Part shown: in pieces, positions 1 through 8,064 of the stretch
Layout of the letters: every line of letters begins with the position of its first letter
Numbering within the stretch: the stretch's first letter is position 1
Assembly: GCF_002201515.1 (NCBI RefSeq)
Contig: NZ_CP021421.1
Span: 2,170,001 to 2,234,000 of the forward strand
Length of the DNA: 64,000 bases
Direction of reading: 5' to 3'
DNA from: Muribaculum intestinale
GTDB lineage: Bacteria > Bacteroidota > Bacteroidia > Bacteroidales > Muribaculaceae
Program-made: the position numbers and the translations under genes
Notes under the pieces: generated by a model
The model's database searches: none
What the model was told of the DNA's origin: nothing
The model's input: the letters and a program-made list of their open reading frames with translations, nothing else

Positions 1-1
1 C

Positions 2-1159
2 ACGGTGGATGGAATCAGCCTGACAGATGGAAAATCGTTGATACACTCCCTCGGCGCGAATCGGGGACGTATGTTTGCAGAGAAACTGGTCTTAAGTTAT
101 CCTGTATGGAACGGCACGATTGAGGCAGGTGAGGAATTCGTATCCTCTCGCTTCTCTTCCGATTATGTGACTGACGCGGAAATCGTAGATGATGCCAATA
201 CTCGTGTTGACGAAAACAATATTGCCGGATTCATTGATTTCCGACAGACATTCGGTCGCTTCAATTTCGGAGCCGGATTGAGGTATGAGCATGTGAATTT
301 CGATTATCTTGAAAACGGGCAGAAAAAAGAGAATCAGAGTAAGACGTATAATAATCTTTTCCCCTCTTTCTTTATGTCGACAACAATAGATAAAGTCCAA
401 CTTTCATTAAACTATACAGGCAAGACAAAACGACCAAACTACGGCGACCTTGATGGCACAATCGACTATATCAACCGCTATACACTTCAAGGTGGGAATC
501 CATATCTTAAGCCTGAGAAAATACACTCTGTAGAACTTACCGGGGCTTGGAGACGATTCTTCGCACAACTGTCGTATACCTATAAAAAGGATCCCATCAT
601 ATCTACAACCGTGCCCTACGGAGAAAGCGGCGAGGTGAAGCTCATGACTCTGGATAATTTCCCGGAAATACATTCAATCCGCGCGTTTATAGGTGCGAGT
701 TGCAATATCGGCATTTGGGACCCCCGCATAAATCTCGGCTTAACGAAGCAGTGGTTTGCAATCGACACTTGGAAAGGGCGCAAACACTTGAATAACCCAC
801 AAGGGATGGTTCAGTGGCAGAATGCCATACATCTTCCCTATGACGTTTGGTTAAACGTCGATATGGCATGGGAGAGCGCAGGCAATGACAGAAACCTGTA
901 TCGCAAGGCTTGCTCCTACGTAAATGCCAAACTATACAAGGCGTTTTTTAACAATAGCTTCAGTGTCTCTGTCGAGGCAAACGACATCTTCAATCAGCGC
1001 AATTATGGTGTTATGTCATTCAGCAGAGATATAACACGCTATGTCTGTGTCACTGATTTAAGTCGTTCATTCTACTTGACACTACAGTACACATTCAACT
1101 CAAGCCGCGACCGTTACAAAGGCCGTGGTGCAGGTACAAATGAAAAGAATCGATTCTAA
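2..1159 (+). CDS. Outer-membrane beta-barrel / TonB-dependent receptor-like protein, 3' part
   Basis: The reading frame is open to the left edge, so only the last ~385 residues are present and the start lies outside the window. The visible part is an alternation of amphipathic strands rich in Tyr, Phe and Asn with short polar turns, typical of the C-terminal barrel of Bacteroidetes outer-membrane receptors related to TonB-dependent transporters. The end has the usual pattern for this group: a last strand ending in LQYTFNSS, a basic tail, and a terminal Phe. It would sit in the outer membrane and probably takes up a ligand or forms a surface structure. The plug domain and any carboxypeptidase-like N-terminal domain cannot be seen, so the substrate is unknown. 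The next gene is on the opposite strand, so this is the last gene of its transcript. Confidence 0.8.
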   Translation, partial: TVDGISLTDGKSLIHSLGANRGRMFAEKLVLSYPVWNGTIEAGEEFVSSRFSSDYVTDAEIVDDANTRVDENNIAGFIDFRQTFGRFNFGAGLRYEHVNFDYLENGQKKENQSKTYNNLFPSFFMSTTIDKVQLSLNYTGKTKRPNYGDLDGTIDYINRYTLQGGNPYLKPEKIHSVELTGAWRRFFAQLSYTYKKDPIISTTVPYGESGEVKLMTLDNFPEIHSIRAFIGASCNIGIWDPRINLGLTKQWFAIDTWKGRKHLNNPQGMVQWQNAIHLPYDVWLNVDMAWESAGNDRNLYRKACSYVNAKLYKAFFNNSFSVSVEANDIFNQRNYGVMSFSRDITRYVCVTDLSRSFYLTLQYTFNSSRDRYKGRGAGTNEKNRF

Positions 1160-1237
1160 ATAATTAGATATAACGATACTCTTGAAAAAATGGATATCGG
1201 TTTTCTCTCCCGATATCCAATATTTTTAAACAAGCTC

Positions 1238-1897
1238 TTATTCTGCGGCATTCTGCTCCAGCCACTTCAGACGTGTGGCGTCGGGCAGATGCTTTACCGA
1301 GAAGTCGGAGAATGTGGCACGGAAGCCGTTTCCGTCGGGGCATGCGGCCATCATGCCGATTTTTACCGGGCGGTTGGCCTCCATCCATGCGTTGCGCATG
1401 AGTGTGTATTCCTTGTCATCGAAAGAGTAGAATATCTCGATGGCATCGAGGCGGCGTACGGCTTTTATCCATATGAAGTCGACTGGACGGTCGAGGGCTA
1501 TAACACTCCAGTCGGATGTGTGATGGGTAACTACAGTGCTGAGGTTATATTTGCCGTCGACAAATTCTATTCCGGCCTTTATATAGTTTTCATGATCAAT
1601 GCGTATCATCATTCCGGCCTGGTCGAATCGCACCTTGTAGTCGCCCGACACTTTTACTTTTGCCTCGAATTCGCCGCCGTATTCGGCATAATAGAAGGGT
1701 GCGTCGTCAACGGTGAATCCGTAGTGTGATATCCGCCAGTAGTCGCTCTGCGGAGTGACGTCCATAGAGAGTTTCCCTCCGCTTATGTTCCATTGTGCCG
1801 GTTCGTTAAACCAATTCATTTTTTCAAGTCTCTGCCCACAAACCGATTGAGCTGCAATAAGTGATAATGCTGTAGCTAATGTTGCCTTTATATTCAT
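1238..1897 (-). CDS. Secreted DUF1349 (concanavalin A-like fold) protein
   Basis: A 219-residue protein. The frame also extends 11 codons upstream, but the ATG at 1897 starts a classic signal peptide (MNIKATLATALSLIAAQSVCGQ), so it is preferred. The mature part fits the DUF1349 family, a beta-sandwich of lectin/glucanase fold: it has the motif pairs typical of that family around QAGMMIRID, YIKAGIEF and the final FSDFSVKHL. Members are often secreted and linked to carbohydrate binding; no catalytic function can be claimed. The gene is divergent from the LuxR-type regulator at 1996. Both share a palindromic promoter region at 1931-1948, so it is a natural candidate target of that regulator (inference). 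Confidence 0.8.
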   Translation of the reverse strand: MNIKATLATALSLIAAQSVCGQRLEKMNWFNEPAQWNISGGKLSMDVTPQSDYWRISHYGFTVDDAPFYYAEYGGEFEAKVKVSGDYKVRFDQAGMMIRIDHENYIKAGIEFVDGKYNLSTVVTHHTSDWSVIALDRPVDFIWIKAVRRLDAIEIFYSFDDKEYTLMRNAWMEANRPVKIGMMAACPDGNGFRATFSDFSVKHLPDATRLKWLEQNAAE

Positions 1898-1930
1898 TGC
1901 TTTATTATTTTTAAATAACCATTCAATCAA

Positions 1931-1948
1931 TTAACTTTGCAAAGTTAA
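1931..1948. promoter_or_regulatory. Shared palindromic -7 region of two divergent promoters
   Basis: TTAACTTTGCAAAGTTAA is a perfect 18-base palindrome. It carries a Bacteroidetes -7 box (TAACTTTG) on the plus strand at 1932-1939 and another on the minus strand at 1947-1940. For the minus direction an ATTG lies 20 bases upstream (1971-1968), fitting the -33 box. For the plus direction only a T-rich sequence is found at the -33 position. The boxes overlap in such a way that RNA polymerase could occupy only one direction at a time. Confidence 0.6.
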
Positions 1949-1995
1949 TGGCTTGCTTTATAGTGGGCAATGGCTGAAAATAACCATTTTTGCAT

Positions 1996-2739
1996 ATGGA
2001 TACCTTTCGCAGACTCGATACCATAATGAAAAACCAGCCTCATTCGCCGGCAAGCACCTACCGGATGGCGGTGGAGCGCTATGCCGAGGCTATAGCTACG
2101 ATGGAGAATGTTGTGGCGGTGCTCAGTGACCTTAAGGCCGGCACGAGCCGTATATTTCACGGTGCGTTCAGTGACAGCATAGGATTACGACGCTATATCT
2201 CTGAAAACTCAATCTGGGAAAAGGAGATACTTGAACTGATTCCGGAGGCCGACCGTGAGGAGAAGTATCTGGCAGAGTTAAGGTTCTATAACTTTCTGCG
2301 ACATATGCCCCGCGGGCGCAGACATGTATACTTCCTTGCCGCCAAACTGCGTTTCTTGCCTCGCGGTGTGTCGCCGGTAGATGTGCTCCACCGTATGTAC
2401 TATATATATACTCCCGACGGTGATGCTTTGAGTCACGCGCTATGTCTCTATGGCCCTCAGGCATTCGACTTTCCCGGCAGGAGTGTTGCCGTAAATTCCG
2501 TTACCGGTCAACTTCATCCTCTGACATCCGCTTCCGACGACAGTATTCTGTCCAGACGGGAAAAACAGGTGCTTGAACTGATTGACATGGGACGTTCGAG
2601 CCGTGAGATTGCCGATGTGTTGTCGATAAGTGTGCATACCGTAAGTCGTCATCGTCAGGAAATATTGGCCAAACTTCAGGTGAAGAATTCGGCCGAAGCC
2701 TGCCGTTTGGCCAGGAGTCTGTCAATTATCACCAGATGA
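1996..2739 (+). CDS. LuxR-type helix-turn-helix transcriptional regulator
   Basis: A 247-residue protein from the ATG at 1996; a TTG two codons upstream and an ATG at 2026 are possible alternatives. The C-terminal ~60 residues form a GerE/LuxR DNA-binding domain: SRREKQVLELIDMG, then SREIADVLSISVHTVSRHRQEI and LQVKNSAEACRLA. The N-terminal ~170 residues have no receiver-domain signature and I do not recognise them; they may sense an unknown signal. The gene is divergent from the DUF1349 gene and its 3' end overlaps the M23 peptidase gene by 11 bases tail to tail. It probably controls nearby envelope genes, but targets are not shown by the sequence. Confidence 0.85.
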   Translation: MDTFRRLDTIMKNQPHSPASTYRMAVERYAEAIATMENVVAVLSDLKAGTSRIFHGAFSDSIGLRRYISENSIWEKEILELIPEADREEKYLAELRFYNFLRHMPRGRRHVYFLAAKLRFLPRGVSPVDVLHRMYYIYTPDGDALSHALCLYGPQAFDFPGRSVAVNSVTGQLHPLTSASDDSILSRREKQVLELIDMGRSSREIADVLSISVHTVSRHRQEILAKLQVKNSAEACRLARSLSIITR

Positions 2740-4456
2740 ATGTGTCGTGGGAGGTCGCCGTGTTGCCGCAAGCATCAGTAACGGTCATTGTCACCTCATG
2801 TTTTTTACCTTTTGTAAAGCGCGACGGGTCCATTACGAAAGTCGCGGTAGCCGTTTTGCCGTCGAGCTCAAACAGTGCGAACTTACCGTCGATGGTGCCA
2901 TGGTAGGTCTTTACACCGCTGAGATTGTCGGAAAGCACATATTTCACGCGCCCGTTACGTCCCCAGGTTTCCGGTTTGACGGGACGTACCTTTGGTGCTA
3001 CTGTATCGGTTGTGACGGTGAAGCGGCCAAGTGCCGACGGACGTCCTTCCATGCGTCCGTCGCGCCATGTGGCATCGACACGGGCAGAGCCACCCTTTGG
3101 AGTAAGTCGTACCATGCATAGCTTTTCGGTGTCGGTCGCCGGTGGACACTGAACATCTATGTTGACTTCAAACTCACCGCTAACCGGCACGGTAGCGCTC
3201 CCTACGGAATACACCGGTGTGAGATATTTTTCGGAAGGAGTGGATGTTATCGATATATAGCCGTCATTGTAGAATGTGCCTTTGGGGAATGTTACTTCTG
3301 CGCCGTCTACATTGAAAGTGTTGCGTCCGCGATGGTCTATGAGACTGCCCTTGCGCGAGCCTTCGGGTATGTCGGCTTTTCGGCCATGGATTGTAAAGGG
3401 CTGTGTTTTCCGGTTGCCATGTTCATCCACCAATATCCAGCGGCATTTGTAATCCCGCTCTTCGTTTATGAGCAGTGTGCCGCGGTCGACTGTGCGTATC
3501 ATGTCGCCAAGCGGTTCGGAGTCGGGTAGCAGTGTCCACATCATCCATGAGCCGCTGTTGATTACTCCGGCATAGTCGGTGAGAGTGTTTACCGCCTTGG
3601 TGTTGTCAAATGAAAAACGGTCAATTGTGCGTCGGTATACCTCTTTGCCGTCAACTTCCAGTGAGAGATGTTTTACTCCATAGATATTTGTTGTGCCGTT
3701 CATACGGTCGTAGGCTTTTATTGCCGGAGCTACACGTCCCCAGGCTGTGAATCCCTGGGCGAATTTTGCCGGCACGAGTGTGGATGCTCCTGTAACGGTG
3801 CCTTCTCCATCGACGGCATACAGGCCAAGCGCTCTCACTTCAGGGGCTACGGCATCTTTTATATGGCGTCGGTAATATACCATAGGGTCGAGCGGATCGC
3901 CTGTGCGGGTGTCGCGTACATCCATATGCAGGTGTGGGCCTCCTGATGAGCCGGCGTTTCCGCTACGGCCTATCGCCTCCCCACGTTTTACGGGCAGCTC
4001 TCCCGGGAGAAAATTCATGTCGATGGAGAAAGTCTCACGGGCATATTGTTCGGCACGCACACGTTTGTCGATTGTCGGAGAGAATGCTTCGAGGTGGCCG
4101 TATACTGTGGTGAGTCCGGTCGAATGATGTGTTACGTATACCGCGCGTCCGAACCCCCATGGCGAGGCCACGATTCGGCTTACATACCCGTCGTCGGCGC
4201 TGCGTACGGTCAGTCCGGTGCGACCCTGGGTCTTGAAATCAAGTCCGGAATGAAAATGGTTGCGCCGCAATTCGCCGAAATTGCCACTGAGTATCAATGG
4301 TATGTCGAGCGGCAGTCCGAGTTCAGGCAGATTGTCACCGGCAGTGCGTCTGTCAGCATTCTGCTGTGCGGATGCGGTAGTCGTCCCTGCGATAATAATA
4401 GATGCGGCGGCTACAGCACAGCCTCGCAATATCATGGTGTATGTAATATCTTTCAT
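2729..4456 (-). CDS. M23 (LytM) family metallopeptidase, cell-wall hydrolase
   Basis: A 575-residue exported protein. A signal peptide ends near ASAQQ (residue ~31). The peptidase M23 domain covers about residues 45-185 and shows the zinc ligands H69/D73 (HFHSGLDF) and H177 (GGPHLHMD), with H121 in the YGHL motif. These enzymes cut peptide cross-links in peptidoglycan. The remaining ~390 residues are beta-rich repeats of immunoglobulin-like character without a name I can give; the last one holds a DNLSGV-type strand pattern. The start codon lies ~25 bases past the terminator of the structured RNA at 4480-4813 on the same strand, so that RNA may be either an independent sRNA or a leader that controls this gene. 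Confidence 0.9.
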   Translation of the reverse strand: MKDITYTMILRGCAVAAASIIIAGTTTASAQQNADRRTAGDNLPELGLPLDIPLILSGNFGELRRNHFHSGLDFKTQGRTGLTVRSADDGYVSRIVASPWGFGRAVYVTHHSTGLTTVYGHLEAFSPTIDKRVRAEQYARETFSIDMNFLPGELPVKRGEAIGRSGNAGSSGGPHLHMDVRDTRTGDPLDPMVYYRRHIKDAVAPEVRALGLYAVDGEGTVTGASTLVPAKFAQGFTAWGRVAPAIKAYDRMNGTTNIYGVKHLSLEVDGKEVYRRTIDRFSFDNTKAVNTLTDYAGVINSGSWMMWTLLPDSEPLGDMIRTVDRGTLLINEERDYKCRWILVDEHGNRKTQPFTIHGRKADIPEGSRKGSLIDHRGRNTFNVDGAEVTFPKGTFYNDGYISITSTPSEKYLTPVYSVGSATVPVSGEFEVNIDVQCPPATDTEKLCMVRLTPKGGSARVDATWRDGRMEGRPSALGRFTVTTDTVAPKVRPVKPETWGRNGRVKYVLSDNLSGVKTYHGTIDGKFALFELDGKTATATFVMDPSRFTKGKKHEVTMTVTDACGNTATSHDTFIW

Positions 4457-4479
4457 ATGTAATGGGGGTATTCCGAAAC

Positions 4480-4813
4480 AACAAAAAGAAGGGCAGCCCG
4501 CAATAGGGTCTGCCCTTTCTTTTAAAGTGCCACATCAAAGGAATGCGATGAAACTCCGAATGACAGGATTTGAGCGCTCGCCATCCTTTGTAATCCGCCT
4601 TGGTGTCGTAGACACCTCCACTCTCCGAAAAAGAGGGATGGGGCCCGCCATCAGACAGCTAAGCTTGTCTCGGTATTTCATTATTAATTGATGAGTTTCC
4701 CAATCTACTTTGATGTGGTGTTATCATCTTCGACATCTCAGACTCGGATATTGAAAAATTGCCTATCCAGAATGTCTGTAGAGTGTCATCAGGATCTCTT
4801 TCCCTTTGTCTTT
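4480..4813 (-). ncRNA. Structured RNA of ~330 nt with own promoter and terminator (6S-like or leader; family unknown)
   Basis: No convincing gene fills 4457-5004. On the minus strand, promoter boxes at 4851-4820 predict a start near 4813, and an intrinsic terminator ends at ~4486. Two folded domains are readable. Domain 1 (about 4786-4728) is a hairpin with GACA, TCT, CAGAC and GGATA pairing with TATCC, GTCTG, AGA and TGTC. Domain 2 is closed by an 11-base-pair stem (CCACATCAAAG at 4719-4709 with CTTTGATGTGG at 4541-4531). Inside it come GAAACTC/GAGTTTC and AATGA/TCATT separated by a strongly asymmetric loop, plus a small GGTGTC/GACACC hairpin. A ~190-nt rod with an asymmetric central bubble resembles 6S RNA, but I cannot prove this. 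It lacks the conserved motifs of tmRNA, RNase P RNA and SRP RNA. Confidence 0.55.
4486..4524 (-). terminator. Intrinsic terminator of the structured RNA
   Basis: On the minus strand a GC-rich hairpin (GGGCAG, bulged A, CCC paired with GGG, CTGCCC) sits inside an A/T flank and is followed by CTTTTTG. It lies directly after the folded core at 4531-4720 and ~30 bases before the M23 start codon. It could act as a full terminator or as an attenuator. Confidence 0.75.
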
Positions 4814-4819
4814 ATAACG

Positions 4820-4851
4820 CAAAGATAGTTCTTCTGGTTGAATCCTCCAAA
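4820..4851 (-). promoter_or_regulatory. Promoter of the structured RNA
   Basis: On the minus strand TTTG (4851-4848), a 20-base spacer, and TATCTTTG (4827-4820) match the Bacteroidetes housekeeping consensus in sequence and spacing. Confidence 0.75.
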
Positions 4852-5004
4852 AAAAATGCCGGAAAAATCCGGATGTATTCACGGATAAAAGGTGCGTCTG
4901 ATTGTAGATGTGTATGGTTAACACTTTTTTGTAGAGGGTTAAGTTTTGTATATATCAGCGTTTGGCATGGAATTCGTACATTTGCAAGTTAATTTGAAAA
5001 GTCA

Positions 5005-7806
5005 ATGTCTGAACGCAATATATTAATTCAAGGGGCAAGAGTCAACAATCTGAAGAATGTAAGCGTGGAGATTCCCCGCAATCGTCTGGTGGTTATAACC
5101 GGGGTGAGCGGTAGCGGAAAATCGAGTCTTGCATTCGATACCCTTTATGCCGAGGGGCAGCGACGGTATGTCGAGAGCCTGTCGGCTTATGCCCGTCAGT
5201 TTCTCGGCAAGATGGCCAAGCCTGAGGTCGATTTTATAAGAGGTCTGCCCCCTGCAATCGCCATTGAGCAGAAAGTGAATACCCGCAATCCGCGTTCTAC
5301 GGTAGGCACTTCGACTGAGATATATGATTATATGCGTCTGCTTTTCGGTCGGGTAGGGCGCACTTATTCTCCGGTTTCAGGAGAGCAGGTGCGCAAGCAT
5401 ACTGTAAGCGATGTGCTCGCTGTCGCCGGTTCATATCCGGAGGGAACACGTGTTGCAGTTGCAGCACCGATTGTCCTTCCCGAAGGGCGAGCTTTGCGGC
5501 AGCAGCTCGAGATACTTATGAAAGGGGGATATTCGCGCCTCGTGACAGTGCCCGACGGACATTTTCTTGAAATAGAGGAGATACTCGCCGGGGACAGTTT
5601 GCCCGGGGCGTCCGACGGGCTTATGCTATTGATTGACCGTCTGGCTGTGGCCGGTGACGGTGATGAATTGAGTCGGCTGGCAGAGTCGGCTGAGACTGCG
5701 TTCTTCGAAGGACGTGACGAGATGGTGCTTCTTGTGTGGACTGACGAAGGGTTGAAGGAGCATAGATTTTCCAAGCGGTTCGAGGCCGACGGCATTACCT
5801 TCCGCGAGCCAAGCGAACTCATGTTTAATTTCAACAATCCATATGGGGCGTGTCCGGTATGCGAAGGATTTGGCAAGACTGTCGGCATTGATCCTGCGCT
5901 GGTGGTGCCCGACACCTCACTTTCGGTATATGACGACGCCGTGGTGTGCTGGCGCGGGGAGAAGATGAGCGAATGCAAGCGCGATTTGATACGTCTGGCT
6001 CCTCAGCTCGGATTTCCCATCCATAAGCCATATTGCGAGCTTACTCCCGACGAGCTTGATATCCTCTGGCATGGGCGCGGCAAGTTTTACGGTATCGACG
6101 GTTTCTTCAAGTGGGTCGACGAGAATCAGTATAAGATACAGTACCGTGTGATGAAAGCGCGCTATCGCGGTAAGACGGTATGTCCTGAATGTCATGGCTC
6201 AAGGCTTAAGCCTGACGCGTCGTATGTGAAAATCGGCGGCCGCACCATTATGGAACTTGTAAGCATGCCGGTTGCCGACCTTCGCCGTTGGTTTTCAGAA
6301 CTGGTGCTTGACGATACAGAATCGCGTGTGGCCACAAGGTTGCTTACGGAAATCAACAGCCGCATCGGATTTTTGTGCGACGTAGGGCTCGGATATCTTA
6401 CTCTCGACCGGTTGTCATCGACTCTGTCTGGTGGCGAGAGCCAGCGTATCAACCTTGCCACTTCGTTAGGTAGTAGCCTTGTCGGCTCTTTGTATATACT
6501 CGACGAACCGAGCATTGGACTGCATCCGCGCGACACGGCCAAACTTGTGGAAGTGCTCCGACGTCTTCAGATGATAGGTAACACGGTGGTAATCGTAGAA
6601 CATGACGCCGATATCATGCGTGCGGCCGACTATCTTATTGATGTGGGACGCGATGCCGGACGCCTTGGCGGCAATATTGTATATCAGGGTCCTGTGAATC
6701 CACTACCGAAGGATTCTACCGATTCGTATACGGTAAAATATCTGCGCGGTGATTTGTCGGTGCCTCTCCCTGCGCAACGTCGCCGTTGGAAAGATTATAT
6801 AGAAGTGGTCGGTGCACGTGAACATAATCTGAAAAATATTGATGTGCGTTTTCCGCTCGGGGTTATGACTGTAGTAACCGGAGTAAGCGGCAGCGGTAAG
6901 TCTACGCTTGTGCGCGATGTATTCTGGCGTGCCATGGTGCGTCGGCTCGGAGAAGCCGGCGACGCTCCGGGGCTTCACAAGGAGTTGCGTGGCGATTTGT
7001 CGCGCATAAAGGCAGTAGAGTTTGTCGACCAGGACCCTATCGGACGTTCGTCGCGAAGCAATGCCGCTACATACCTTAAGGCTTACGACGAGATACGCAA
7101 ACTGTTTGCAGATCAGCAGGGTGCCAAGCAGATGGGATTTACTCCCGCTTTCTTCTCGTTCAATACTGAGGGCGGACGATGTGAGGAATGCAAGGGGGAG
7201 GGCACCATCACTATCGAGATGCAGTTTATGGCCGATATCGTCATCCCGTGTGAGACGTGTCATGGCCAGCGTTTCAAGCCGGAGATACTTGATATACGTT
7301 ATCGCGGACAGAATATCAATGATGTGCTTGAAATGACTGTCAACCAGGCTATCGAATTTTTTGGCGAGGACGCAACTTCTCTTGCCAAGAAGATAGTAAA
7401 GCGTCTGAAACCGCTCCAGGATGTAGGACTGGGATATATCAAACTCGGTCAGTCATCCTCAACGCTTTCGGGAGGAGAGAACCAGCGTGTTAAACTTGCC
7501 TACTATCTCGCGCAGGAGAAGCCTGAGCCTACAATGTTTATATTCGACGAACCGACTACCGGACTGCATCTGAATGATATAAACAAACTGATGGACAGCT
7601 TCAATAGACTTATTGCGCAGGGACATACCGTATTGATTATAGAGCATAATCTTGATGTAATCAAGTGTGCCGACCATGTTATTGACATCGGTCCTGAAGG
7701 TGGCGACCTCGGTGGCAATGTAGTGGCCTCCGGCACTCCCGAGCAGATTGCGGCATGTGCCGGCAGTTATACAGGCAGGTATATCGCGCCTCTGCTCGTA
7801 AAGTAG
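5005..7806 (+). CDS. uvrA: Excinuclease ABC subunit A (UvrA)
   Basis: A full-length 933-residue UvrA, the damage-recognition ATPase of nucleotide excision repair, acting with UvrB on DNA in the cytoplasm. Two ABC ATPase halves are visible. The first P-loop is at G33-S40 (GVSGSGKS) and the second at about residue 626. Signature motifs LSGGESQR and LSGGENQR each precede a Walker B (LDEPSIGLHP and FDEPTTGLHL). Two zinc modules are seen: CPVC near residue 283 with CPEC at 393, and CEEC at 726 with a later CETC. The gene stands alone with free space on both sides. A possible -7 box (TACATTTG, 4977-4984) lies upstream, without a clear -33 box. Confidence 0.97.
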   Translation: MSERNILIQGARVNNLKNVSVEIPRNRLVVITGVSGSGKSSLAFDTLYAEGQRRYVESLSAYARQFLGKMAKPEVDFIRGLPPAIAIEQKVNTRNPRSTVGTSTEIYDYMRLLFGRVGRTYSPVSGEQVRKHTVSDVLAVAGSYPEGTRVAVAAPIVLPEGRALRQQLEILMKGGYSRLVTVPDGHFLEIEEILAGDSLPGASDGLMLLIDRLAVAGDGDELSRLAESAETAFFEGRDEMVLLVWTDEGLKEHRFSKRFEADGITFREPSELMFNFNNPYGACPVCEGFGKTVGIDPALVVPDTSLSVYDDAVVCWRGEKMSECKRDLIRLAPQLGFPIHKPYCELTPDELDILWHGRGKFYGIDGFFKWVDENQYKIQYRVMKARYRGKTVCPECHGSRLKPDASYVKIGGRTIMELVSMPVADLRRWFSELVLDDTESRVATRLLTEINSRIGFLCDVGLGYLTLDRLSSTLSGGESQRINLATSLGSSLVGSLYILDEPSIGLHPRDTAKLVEVLRRLQMIGNTVVIVEHDADIMRAADYLIDVGRDAGRLGGNIVYQGPVNPLPKDSTDSYTVKYLRGDLSVPLPAQRRRWKDYIEVVGAREHNLKNIDVRFPLGVMTVVTGVSGSGKSTLVRDVFWRAMVRRLGEAGDAPGLHKELRGDLSRIKAVEFVDQDPIGRSSRSNAATYLKAYDEIRKLFADQQGAKQMGFTPAFFSFNTEGGRCEECKGEGTITIEMQFMADIVIPCETCHGQRFKPEILDIRYRGQNINDVLEMTVNQAIEFFGEDATSLAKKIVKRLKPLQDVGLGYIKLGQSSSTLSGGENQRVKLAYYLAQEKPEPTMFIFDEPTTGLHLNDINKLMDSFNRLIAQGHTVLIIEHNLDVIKCADHVIDIGPEGGDLGGNVVASGTPEQIAACAGSYTGRYIAPLLVK

Positions 7807-7995
7807 ACATACTATAATGTAATTCCTTGTAGCGGGTCATGACTTTGTACCGGCACATGCTTGATTGTGTATTTTTGTCGGTGACACTGAGCTACGGATG
7901 GGGCGCGATATTGGCGTGATTTGCGAATATTTCTATATTTTAACAAATCTTCATTTTTTCCGGGATAAAAGTAGGTTGGAGTGGAGAATGTTTTG

Positions 7996-8003
7996 TAACT
8001 TTG
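7996..8003 (+). promoter_or_regulatory. -7 box upstream of nusB
   Basis: TAACTTTG fits the Bacteroidetes -7 consensus. The -33 region has only a GTTG with a short spacer (about 17 bases), so the assignment rests mainly on the -7 box. Confidence 0.45.
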
Positions 8004-8014
8004 CAGCCGAAAAA

Positions 8015-8052
8015 AATTGAAAGAGTTCAGAATCGATAATTGAAAGAGTTCA
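8015..8052 (+). repeat. Two 15-base direct repeats in the nusB leader
   Basis: AATTGAAAGAGTTCA occurs at 8015-8029 and again at 8038-8052, a 23-base period, between the -7 box and the nusB ATG at 8065. Such a pair could be an operator or an RNA-protein binding site; no function is shown. Confidence 0.8.
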
Positions 8053-8064
8053 AAAAAGCGAGTT

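Noticed and set aside
4480-4813. tmRNA, RNase P RNA or SRP RNA as identity of the structured RNA
   Set aside because: No tRNA-like end or tag frame, no GAGGAAAGUCC/ACAGA motifs, and no SRP loop motif (GGAAG/AGCAG) were found in this strand.
4260-4992. Small plus-strand frames of 143 and 77 residues between the M23 gene and uvrA
   Set aside because: They read through the M23 5' end, the hairpins and the minus-strand RNA; no domain and no start context.
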